The translations under genes were made by a program, and so were the position numbers. From JBHIER01 sp046760705 [NCBI: bacterium] (GTDB lineage Bacteria > JBHIER01 > G020348925): DNA of 6,697 nt. The DNA lies in contig JBHIER010000192.1 of NCBI GenBank assembly GCA_046760705.1, positions 1 to 6,697 on the forward strand, read 5' to 3'. Below, in pieces: positions 1 through 6,665 of the stretch; position 1 is the first letter of the stretch, and each line of letters starts with the position of its first letter. The notes beneath the pieces were generated by a model. That model searched no databases, was not told the origin of the DNA, and saw only the letters and a program-made list of their open reading frames with translations.

Positions 1-1
1 T

Positions 2-1984
2 GTCAACTTTGGGTTTCTCAACCCCGGCGACTCCCTTTTGGTTTGGCTGGTGCCGGAGGCGGCCTGCAGTCTGGTGGCCATTCGATACTATGTCCTCAAC
101 TGGGAAGGGAGTATGCTCGTCGATGTGTGGAACGCCAAGAATTACGATCCGAAGATCTCCTCTCTGGACAGCGCCGATGGCAACGGATGGTGGGGCACCT
201 ACGTGCCCATCGATGACCCCAGCGGATGGGTGCCGGGTGACATTGTCGGCCATACGCCTCTGGGGGGGAGCGCCCTTGACCCTGCGCACCATTACTGGGG
301 TCCGTTCCCCTTCAGTGTGACCGAGGCCCACGCCCAGTCGTGGGTGGAGATCCCCGCCATCTACGGACTCCAGGGGGAGGTCGATCTGGGCAGAGATCCC
401 TTTTACATCAGCGCCGTCTTCTGGAGAGTGGCCGGGTGGGGGTTTGGCAGCGAATACCCCTGGACCACCCCGTATCACTTCTTCAAGTTCTATTCGGTCT
501 GCTGCGGCCCGGACGGGGCTCACGACGGCTGGTTCATCCGCCAATACTTCATGTGGTACGAGGCGATCGTCAAATACTACGAGAACACCCCGCCCAGCTT
601 CAAGAGTCTCAAAGTTCAGAACTACACCTATGCTCCAGGTCCGTTTCCCATCACTGTGACTATTGAAGATCAGGATGCCGAGGACGCGACCAGAGCTGGA
701 GTGGCCTCCGCTGAGCTTGTGTACGACATAAACGGAGTCGTCGATAGGACCACCATGCAAGGCCCCTCGGAGGGGGGCCTCTTCACGGCGGAGATCCCTG
801 AGCTGGCCGTAGGGGATGTGGTCACCTACCACGTCGAAGCCACCGATTTCGCCGACGCTTCGTCCCAAACCAAGGCGCTCACCTTTGCCAGACTCCAGCC
901 TGACCATCCGGGGGCCGATATTCTCGTCGTCTGGGACTGGTCGGGCAATCCGGATCTGGACACTTTCTTCGTCGATCTGTTCGATGTCGTGGAAAGCCCA
1001 GAGGGCGAGAAGTACGAGTTTGAGTTGTGGAACATCTCCGAGCGGAACGGGATTGACGCCAGCGTTATTGACTACGGATGGAGCACCATCTACATTTCTG
1101 GTTGGGGGTGTGTGAACACGCTGCCAGGGAGTGATCCGACCGGGAATCTGTTTGTCGAATGGCTCGACGCCGGTACCACCCAGGACCAACATCGCCTCCT
1201 TTACATCGATCAGGACTACTTCTGTGTCCATCCTGAATACGCCTGCGACTGGGACCAGGAACTGGCGGCCGGCGAGTTCATGTATGACTACTTCGGTGTA
1301 GCGTTTCCCATCAGCGACAACCACGGTGCGGGCGAGGGGGGATACGACAGCGTGGCTATCGGGGTGGGCGATTTTGACGGTATTCGGGTCAATTACATGC
1401 CCGATGCCTGGGATCCGAGCGACCCGCAAAATAATCTGTGGACCGATTGGCTCGTCGAACTGACAGACGACGCTGAACAGATCTTCGTTTCCATGGATTA
1501 TCCGGACTTTGGTGTCGGCGTTCGACTCGACAGAGGCAACTTCAGGACGGCCTTCATCGCCTGGGCTGACTTCTTCGCTGTGGACTCCCTGCAGAACGGC
1601 GACCTGGTGCCGAGGCCGGCCTTGACGGCGACGGTGGAAAAGATCCTGGAGTGGTTCAAGACAGGCACTGGTGTCAGCCCTACTGAGGGTGTGGCCAGCG
1701 CTCCCCAGAGCCACCGTCTGGCCCAGAACTATCCCAACCCCTTCAACCCCGAGACCAGGATCGACTACCAGTTGGCCGAGGGCGGTTGGGTGGAGTTGGC
1801 CGTTTACAACGTCTTAGGCCAGAAGGTGCGGACCCTCGTGGCCGGGGAGCAGGCCGCTGGAGCGCATACCGTCACCTGGGACGGCCGGGACGACTCCGGG
1901 CTGGACGTGGCCAGCGGTGTCTATTTCTATCGAATGAAAGCCGGTGACTTTAGCAGCGCCGAACGGATGGTTCTGATGAGATAG
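2..1984 (+). CDS. Secreted multidomain protein with Ig-like, GATase-like and type IX (Por) sorting domains; 5' end outside the window
   Basis: The reading frame is open from the window edge to a TAG stop, giving 660 residues with no stop upstream, so the start and any signal peptide are missing. A TTG at position 38 lies inside continuous coding sequence and is not the start. Fragment residues about 1-195 are rich in Trp, Tyr, Phe and Pro and match no domain I can name. Residues about 197-297 form an Ig-like beta domain ending in a V-T-Y-H-V-E-A-T-D strand. Residues about 305-553 begin with D-I-L-V-V-W-D-W and resemble the GATase-like domain of the downstream protease; no catalytic Cys-His dyad is evident. 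Residues about 571-660 are the sorting module: N-Y-P-N-P-F-N-P, Y-N-V-L-G-Q, T-W-D-G-R-D, S-G-V-Y-F-Y-R and a terminal Arg. In T9SS families this module directs export across the outer membrane and is usually cleaved. Cell-surface or secreted location is inferred. No enzymatic role is visible. Confidence 0.88.
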   Translation, partial: VNFGFLNPGDSLLVWLVPEAACSLVAIRYYVLNWEGSMLVDVWNAKNYDPKISSLDSADGNGWWGTYVPIDDPSGWVPGDIVGHTPLGGSALDPAHHYWGPFPFSVTEAHAQSWVEIPAIYGLQGEVDLGRDPFYISAVFWRVAGWGFGSEYPWTTPYHFFKFYSVCCGPDGAHDGWFIRQYFMWYEAIVKYYENTPPSFKSLKVQNYTYAPGPFPITVTIEDQDAEDATRAGVASAELVYDINGVVDRTTMQGPSEGGLFTAEIPELAVGDVVTYHVEATDFADASSQTKALTFARLQPDHPGADILVVWDWSGNPDLDTFFVDLFDVVESPEGEKYEFELWNISERNGIDASVIDYGWSTIYISGWGCVNTLPGSDPTGNLFVEWLDAGTTQDQHRLLYIDQDYFCVHPEYACDWDQELAAGEFMYDYFGVAFPISDNHGAGEGGYDSVAIGVGDFDGIRVNYMPDAWDPSDPQNNLWTDWLVELTDDAEQIFVSMDYPDFGVGVRLDRGNFRTAFIAWADFFAVDSLQNGDLVPRPALTATVEKILEWFKTGTGVSPTEGVASAPQSHRLAQNYPNPFNPETRIDYQLAEGGWVELAVYNVLGQKVRTLVAGEQAAGAHTVTWDGRDDSGLDVASGVYFYRMKAGDFSSAERMVLMR

Positions 1985-2003
1985 CTGGTAACTTGGCTCA
2001 AAA

Positions 2004-2018
2004 GGCCGGTTCCCGGCC
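2004..2018 (+). other. Small GC-rich hairpin just after the first gene's stop
   Basis: A perfect 6-bp inverted repeat (ggccgg / ccggcc) with a TTC loop begins 19 bases after the TAG stop and abuts the left arm of the main terminator. It has no T tract of its own. It may stack on the terminator or protect the mRNA 3' end; no function is shown. Confidence 0.4.
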
Positions 2019-2062
2019 AAAGCCGCTGGGACCCCCTCTGCGGGGGTTCCCAGCGGCTTTTT
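2019..2062 (+). terminator. Intrinsic (Rho-independent) terminator after the first gene
   Basis: The left arm at 2019-2036 (aaagccgctggga then ccccc) pairs with 2042-2060 (ggggg, one unpaired T, then tcccagcggcttt). This gives an 18-bp stem with a single bulge and a 5-base loop. The right arm runs into five T residues at 2058-2062. This is a strong GC-rich terminator for the first gene and argues against full co-transcription with the protease gene. The arms are nearly symmetrical and A residues precede the left arm, so some activity on the opposite strand is possible. Confidence 0.85.
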
Positions 2063-2102
2063 CGTCATCCCGAAGGAACTTTCTGATCCAGTCACTTCAT
2101 CT

Positions 2103-2110
2103 AAGGAGGT
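2103..2110 (+). promoter_or_regulatory. Strong Shine-Dalgarno site that fixes the protease start
   Basis: The sequence aaggaggt is a near-perfect anti-16S match and sits 5 bases before the ATG at 2116. It selects that ATG over the in-frame TTG at 1993, which would require translation through the terminator stem. I found no convincing -35/-10 pair between the terminator and this site, so the promoter is unidentified. Confidence 0.85.
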
Positions 2111-2115
2111 GGACG

Positions 2116-5100
2116 ATGAGACGAGTGGTAACCAGGATCGTTGTCGCGTTCTGTTTTGTAATAGGTGGCGTGGTTCAGATGAGGGGAAACGAGGCTCCGA
2201 AATACCAACTTTTCGGGAAAGTCCCTTCTTCCCTGCTCGAACCAGGTCAGATAGTCCTGAAGTTTAAGCCTCACGTCTTGGCTAAGGGTACGGAGAGCTT
2301 GAAAACGACAGGGGTCGCTTCTTTTGACAAAAAGATGGATCGGTTCTCTGTGAAAGAGGTCCGAAAGCTGTTCAAACACAAACCCATTCCGGAGGGTTCA
2401 GCATTACCGGATCTTTCGAGGATTTTTTACCTCACTTTTCCCACCCACTTTGATCCGGTGCGGGTGGCCCGTGAGTTTGCCAAGGATCCCAGCGTGGAGT
2501 ATGCCGAGCCCGTGTGGGTGGACGTTGTGGATGAGACGCCGAACGATCCGATGTTCAACCAACAGACGTATCTTACTAAGGTCAAGGCCGTTCAGGCCTG
2601 GGATGTGCAGCATGGCGATAGCACGGTGGTCATTGCCATAAACGATAACGGCACCGACTGGGAACATCCCGATCTGTATGAGAACATCTGGACCAACGAG
2701 GTCGAGGCGAATGGGGTTCCCGATGTGGATGACGATGGGAACGGTTACGTGGACGACATTCACGGCTACGACCTGGCCGAAGACGACAACAATCCTACAA
2801 ATGCTCCCCAAGATCCCGAGGGCTTTTGGATGCACGGAACGCACACAGGAGGGATTGCTGCTGCGGTGACCAATAATGGCATTGGAGTAGCTGGCATTTC
2901 GTGGAATTGTGAAATTATGCCCGTCAAGGCCAGCTACGATAGCCTCCCGCGATTAATCCATTTCGGGTACCAAGGGATCATATATGCGGCAGAAAATGGA
3001 GCCGACATCATCAGCAACAGTTGGGGAGGCTTCGGCAGTTTTTCTCAGACAAATCAGGATGTGGTCGATTACGCCTATGGCTTAGGCAGTATCGTCGTCG
3101 CGTCGGCTGGGAACTCAGACACGGACGCTTTTCACTATCCCTCGGCTTACGCCAATGTGCTCGGTGTGGGGTGGGTGAACAACTCCGATATACGGGTGGC
3201 CACGTACGGGATATCCGTTGATGTCTGCGCTCCTGGGTCCAATATCTGGAATACGTATCCTGATGGCTCATATGGTCATGCGGGCGGCAGCTCCATGTCA
3301 GGCCCCCTTGTGGCCGGCCTCTGCGGCCTCGTAAAATCACAACACCCTGACTGGTCCAACGACCAGATCGTCCGCCAAACAGTTCTGACCGCCGACAACA
3401 TCGACGCTCAGAATCCTGGGTTCGAGGGTCTGCTGGGCAGCGGACGCATAAACGCCTTCACTGCCGTCACTGCGACCGAATTGACGGAAGTGCCAGCAAA
3501 GATCCGAAAGTTCGATGTAACCGCAACGGATGAGGTCAGTGGCGACGGCGACGGGCTGTTTGAGCGCGGGGAGACGGTCAACATCAATGGTCGCTACCGC
3601 AACTACTCCCTGGGGACTGCCACCAACTTTCAAGTGACCCTGGACACCGACGATCCCGATCTGACTATTGTCGATGGCACCTCCTCTGTGGGCACCTTCC
3701 CGCCGGATACCTTTCACACCACTACAGACCCTCTGGCCTTTGCCATTGCGGCTGATGCCGATCCCCACATGGCTCAGCTCTTTCTCGGTTTCACCGCCGA
3801 CGGTGGCCTCAGCGGGGCAGACACCTTTTCGGTCATTATCGGCAAGATGCCTGTTCTCTTAGTGGACGACGACGATGGCGGAAACAACGTCGAGGGGTAC
3901 TATACGACCATCTTTGAGAGCCTCAACGTCTTGTATGCAGTGTGGGATCACGCCAGCCAGGGGAGCCCGACAGGCTTCATTCTCTCCAATTTCCCCATCG
4001 TCGTCTGGTCCTGCGAGTGGGCCTTTCCCAGCCTGGACGCAGACGATCGGGCGGCAATTCAAGACTACCTGGACAACGGAGGAAATCTCTTTCTCTCCGG
4101 ACAGGACATCGGTTGGGACTTTCACGAGGGCTATGCTGCAGGGTTTGAGGACTTCTACGAGAACTATCTGCATGCCATCTATTACGCCGACGACAGTCCT
4201 GTGCAGACTGTAGACGGCATCGCCGGGGATGAGATCGGCGATGGTCTGACCTTCGATATCTACCAGCCTGGCCGCGCTACTGAGAACCAGTATCCGGACG
4301 AGATCGAGCCCGCTCCCGGGGCCAGTGCCGTCTTCGAGTACGCCGGCGGACAGCACCACAAAGGCGGGATCAAGTACGCCGGGGATCATCGGGTGATCTA
4401 CTTTGGATTTGGATTTGAGGCCATAGACGCCTCTGAGACTTTAGATCCCACTGAGTTTTCACCGGTGCGGACGGAGGTGATGACCCGGGTCCTCAATTGG
4501 GTCAACTTCATCTCCCACGAGCCGCTGAAGGATTCCGAAGATCTTAACAGTCCGTATCCGGTTGAGGTAACTGTGACCGGCGACATCAGCGATCTCATCG
4601 GGGTGACCCTCTTCTGGAAGAAAGAGGGTGCTCCGGCTTTCTCCCAAGTAGCTATGGCTCACCAGGGCGATGGAGTCTACACCGCCGACATTCCGGCTGC
4701 CGGAAGCGAGGCCACGATTCTGTACTACATCACGACGCAGAATCCTTATTACGAGTGGCAGTCGCCCATGGGAGCACCGGACGGCGTCTACTCCTTTCAA
4801 GTCCAGCCTGATGTGACCGATCCAGAGTTTTTGCGGGTCGATCAGTTGCCTGACACCCATCTGCGCTCCGCATCTGCCGAGGTCACTGCAAAAGTGACGG
4901 ACAATCTGGGCATTGAGGAGGTGACGCTGTACTATCGGCTCAACGAGGAGCCGCTCGCCAGCGTGCCGATGGCTCCTATCGGAATGCCTGACGAATACGC
5001 GGCCACCATATCCTGGTCTGGGGATTACGGTGATGTCGTCAGTTACTACGTTGAGGCAGTCGATAGTTCCAGCAACCACAACACGGCCACCTCGGACGAA

Positions 5101-6468
5101 TACTCCTTTCAGATCGTGCCCTATCTTCTCTTGGACGATTTTGAGACCGGGACCGACGGCTGGGATCTGGGTACAGGGTGGGGTTTGGGAGGCTTCGGTG
5201 TTGACAACTCCACATCCATTACCGATAGCCCGGAGGGAAACTACGGCGACAATGAGGATAACCCTCTGACGTATGAGGAGACCTTTGACCTTTCCCCCTG
5301 CACCGAGGCGGCGGCTCTCACTTTCTTCCATTTTTATACCATTGAGGAGGGGAAGGATTTTGGTTACGTGGAAGCCAGCGCCGACGGTGAGAACTGGACG
5401 ATTCTGGAGACCTTCTCCGGCGTTCTCGGGTATCCAGTCAAGAAACGCTGCACCCTGTTGGAAGGTTTCTGCGGCCCGGGCAACGAGGCGGTCCGTATCC
5501 GATTTCGATTGGTGAGCGATGAGTCCGGCACGGCTGACGGCTGGATCGTCGACAATATCACTCTGTGGTTCAAGGTCGAGAGAGGGGACGTGAACTGTGA
5601 CGGGGTGATCAATATCATAGATGTCATCGGTGCCGTAAATGTCGTCTTAGGTTTGGACACCAGTTCTTATGGCCAGTGGGCGGCCGACTTCAATGAGGAC
5701 GGCCAGGTGAACATTATTGACGCCATCGTGCTTGTCAATTGGATCCTCTCCAACCCCAAGGCAGCGTTGCCTGATGGGCAGGCTTCGGCTCAAGTCCAGG
5801 TTCATACGGCCCCGACAGCGAATGGGACCCGTGGGGAGTTGGCAGTCTATGTACAATCGAATGTCTCTATCGCCGGCGCGCAGTTCAACCTCCAGTGTGG
5901 TGACGGGGTTGAGATAGGGGAGCCCGTCTTAGGCGTCAGGAGTTCTGAGATGACGTTGGCGTCCAATTTCAAGGCCGGGGAGGCTGTCGTGGTCCTGTAC
6001 AGCACCGATAGGGGGGCCATAGCCCCAGGTGAGGGACCTGTTCTCACCATACCTTTTCAGGCGACTGAGGGTGCGAAGGGGGTTGTTCTCGACGATGTCA
6101 TCTTGGTCGGCCTCGACGGCAATCAGATCCCCATTGAGGAGATAAAAGTCGCCTCCAGGCCCGAGGGCAGCATGCCCCGGGAGTATTTCCTCTCCCAGAA
6201 CTATCCCAACCCGTTCAATCCCTTAACCAGTATTCAGTATTCAGTTGTCGGCGATCAGTTCCCACCTTACGTCACCCTCAAGATTTACAATCTTCTCGGT
6301 CAGGAGGTGAGGACACTGGTGGATAGGGCTCAGGAGCCGGGATACTATGCGGTAACGTGGGATGGAAGGGATGGGAATGGAGACCAAGTGTCCAGCGGAG
6401 TCTATTTTTATCGGTTGACTGCTGGGGTGACATTCACCGCCACCAAACGTATGGTATTGCTGAAGTAG
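2116..6468 (+). CDS. Secreted subtilisin-family (S8) serine protease with GATase-like, Ig-like, jelly-roll, dockerin, cohesin-like and type IX sorting domains
   Basis: This is a predicted exported endopeptidase precursor of 1,450 residues, far longer than a minimal subtilisin. Residues 1-26 look like a signal peptide (M-R-R-V-V-T-R, then a hydrophobic stretch). Residues about 36-135 are a fervidolysin-like propeptide (P-G-Q-I-V-L-K-F to V-E-Y-A-E-P). Residues about 144-451 are the S8 domain, with Asp177 (N-D-N-G), His240 (H-G-T-H), oxyanion Asn333 (S-A-G-N) and Ser393 (G-S-S-M-S-G-P). An Asp-rich, probably Ca-binding insert lies at 203-214. There follow a D-G-D-G-x-x-E-x-G-E beta domain (about 460-575), a GATase-like domain (578-800), two Ig-like domains (about 802-895 and 898-1000), and a jelly-roll domain like those of immune inhibitor A (about 1003-1151). 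A dockerin pair spans 1156-1213, with Ca ligands D1158/N1160/D1162/D1169 and D1191/N1193/D1195/D1202. A cohesin-like domain (about 1224-1342) and the sorting domain (1356-1450, ending R-M-V-L-L-K) complete it. The start is set by the ribosome binding site 5 bases upstream. The substrate is unknown. Confidence 0.93.
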   Translation: MRRVVTRIVVAFCFVIGGVVQMRGNEAPKYQLFGKVPSSLLEPGQIVLKFKPHVLAKGTESLKTTGVASFDKKMDRFSVKEVRKLFKHKPIPEGSALPDLSRIFYLTFPTHFDPVRVAREFAKDPSVEYAEPVWVDVVDETPNDPMFNQQTYLTKVKAVQAWDVQHGDSTVVIAINDNGTDWEHPDLYENIWTNEVEANGVPDVDDDGNGYVDDIHGYDLAEDDNNPTNAPQDPEGFWMHGTHTGGIAAAVTNNGIGVAGISWNCEIMPVKASYDSLPRLIHFGYQGIIYAAENGADIISNSWGGFGSFSQTNQDVVDYAYGLGSIVVASAGNSDTDAFHYPSAYANVLGVGWVNNSDIRVATYGISVDVCAPGSNIWNTYPDGSYGHAGGSSMSGPLVAGLCGLVKSQHPDWSNDQIVRQTVLTADNIDAQNPGFEGLLGSGRINAFTAVTATELTEVPAKIRKFDVTATDEVSGDGDGLFERGETVNINGRYRNYSLGTATNFQVTLDTDDPDLTIVDGTSSVGTFPPDTFHTTTDPLAFAIAADADPHMAQLFLGFTADGGLSGADTFSVIIGKMPVLLVDDDDGGNNVEGYYTTIFESLNVLYAVWDHASQGSPTGFILSNFPIVVWSCEWAFPSLDADDRAAIQDYLDNGGNLFLSGQDIGWDFHEGYAAGFEDFYENYLHAIYYADDSPVQTVDGIAGDEIGDGLTFDIYQPGRATENQYPDEIEPAPGASAVFEYAGGQHHKGGIKYAGDHRVIYFGFGFEAIDASETLDPTEFSPVRTEVMTRVLNWVNFISHEPLKDSEDLNSPYPVEVTVTGDISDLIGVTLFWKKEGAPAFSQVAMAHQGDGVYTADIPAAGSEATILYYITTQNPYYEWQSPMGAPDGVYSFQVQPDVTDPEFLRVDQLPDTHLRSASAEVTAKVTDNLGIEEVTLYYRLNEEPLASVPMAPIGMPDEYAATISWSGDYGDVVSYYVEAVDSSSNHNTATSDEYSFQIVPYLLLDDFETGTDGWDLGTGWGLGGFGVDNSTSITDSPEGNYGDNEDNPLTYEETFDLSPCTEAAALTFFHFYTIEEGKDFGYVEASADGENWTILETFSGVLGYPVKKRCTLLEGFCGPGNEAVRIRFRLVSDESGTADGWIVDNITLWFKVERGDVNCDGVINIIDVIGAVNVVLGLDTSSYGQWAADFNEDGQVNIIDAIVLVNWILSNPKAALPDGQASAQVQVHTAPTANGTRGELAVYVQSNVSIAGAQFNLQCGDGVEIGEPVLGVRSSEMTLASNFKAGEAVVVLYSTDRGAIAPGEGPVLTIPFQATEGAKGVVLDDVILVGLDGNQIPIEEIKVASRPEGSMPREYFLSQNYPNPFNPLTSIQYSVVGDQFPPYVTLKIYNLLGQEVRTLVDRAQEPGYYAVTWDGRDGNGDQVSSGVYFYRLTAGVTFTATKRMVLLK

Positions 6469-6492
6469 CTATTCGTTCTTTACCGCAAGAAG

Positions 6493-6523
6493 GATAGCGC
6501 CATATGTAAGAGATGGCGCTATC
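6493..6523 (+). terminator. Perfect 11-bp hairpin after the protease gene, candidate 3'-end structure
   Basis: gatagcgccat (6493-6503) pairs perfectly with atggcgctatc (6513-6523) around a 9-base loop, starting 25 bases after the protease stop. No T run follows, so it is not a classical intrinsic terminator by itself. It may stabilise the mRNA 3' end or act with the second hairpin just downstream. Confidence 0.5.
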
Positions 6524-6529
6524 TGAACT

Positions 6530-6555
6530 ATAGGGGCCGACCTCTGTGTCGGCCC
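6530..6555 (+). repeat. Palindromic intergenic repeat, copy 1
   Basis: This 26-base element begins ATAGGGGCCGAC and ends GTCGGCCC, with its two halves forming a hairpin. It matches the reverse complement of 6593-6618 at 22 of 26 positions. The stem differences are compensatory or wobble-preserving, which suggests that the fold matters more than the exact bases. The form (ATAGGGGC-x-GAC, loop, GTC-x-GCCC) resembles short palindromic repeats scattered in many environmental bacterial genomes; that comparison is from memory. Confidence 0.55.
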
Positions 6556-6558
6556 TTT
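6532..6558 (+). terminator. GC-rich hairpin with a short T tail, probable terminator of the protease transcript
   Basis: gggccgac (6534-6541) pairs with gtcggccc (6548-6555) around a 6-base loop. A G-U and an A-T pair extend the stem outward, and it is followed by TTTG. The T tail is short, so termination strength is uncertain. The same bases are one copy of the palindromic repeat described separately, so this may be a repeat that was co-opted as a terminator. Confidence 0.5.
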
Positions 6559-6592
6559 GTGTGGGCGGGCCCGGTGGGATGGATTATCCAAC

Positions 6593-6618
6593 GGGCGGAC
6601 AGAGACGTCTGCCCCTAT
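6593..6618 (-). repeat. Palindromic intergenic repeat, copy 2 (inverted)
   Basis: On the + strand, gggcggac (6593-6600) pairs with gtctgccc (6607-6614) around agagac, with one G-T wobble, and CTAT follows. Read on the minus strand it is the same element as copy 1, with 22 of 26 bases shared. The two copies lie 37 bases apart in opposite orientation, so they could also pair with each other into a large cruciform or RNA stem. Confidence 0.5.
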
Positions 6619-6646
6619 GGGTCTGTTTGGGTTGTAGGAATTGCTT

Positions 6647-6665
6647 GTCTGTAGGCAGACAGAGA
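6647..6665 (-). repeat. Possible third, degenerate copy of the palindromic repeat
   Basis: ggcagacagaga (6654-6665) matches ggcggacagaga of copy 2 (6594-6605) at 11 of 12 positions. It also overlaps a small perfect hairpin, gtctg / cagac (6647-6651 with 6656-6660). The expected right half of the repeat is not clean before the window edge; ctccgtccgtagcc near 6674-6687 could be a diverged remnant. This call is weak. Confidence 0.3.

Noticed and set aside
38-40. TTG as the start of the first gene
   Set aside because: The frame stays open to the window edge with similar composition and no ribosome binding site precedes the TTG. The gene is truncated by the window, not started there.
1993-2115. 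41-residue N-terminal extension of the protease from an in-frame TTG
   Set aside because: It would translate through the terminator stem and places a basic, proline-rich stretch before a good signal peptide. The ATG at 2116 has a near-perfect ribosome binding site 5 bases upstream.
2635-3321. Idea that the protease is a catalytically dead pseudoprotease
   Set aside because: Asp177, His240, Asn333 and Ser393 are all present in the right order and spacing. Only neighbouring motif residues differ.
2404-4389. Several 109-176 residue minus-strand open frames opposite the catalytic and GATase-like regions
   Set aside because: All overlap strongly supported coding sequence, lack recognisable domains, and are typical of antisense shadows.
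4459-5331. 290-residue open frame on the minus strand
   Set aside because: It lies wholly antisense to the Ig-like and jelly-roll coding region of the protease, whose domains are clear. It shows no recognisable domain and is explained by GC-rich codon shadowing.
6530-6665. Possible CRISPR array in the 3' intergenic region
   Set aside because: The repeats are few, inverted relative to one another, imperfect and unevenly spaced, with no uniform spacers.
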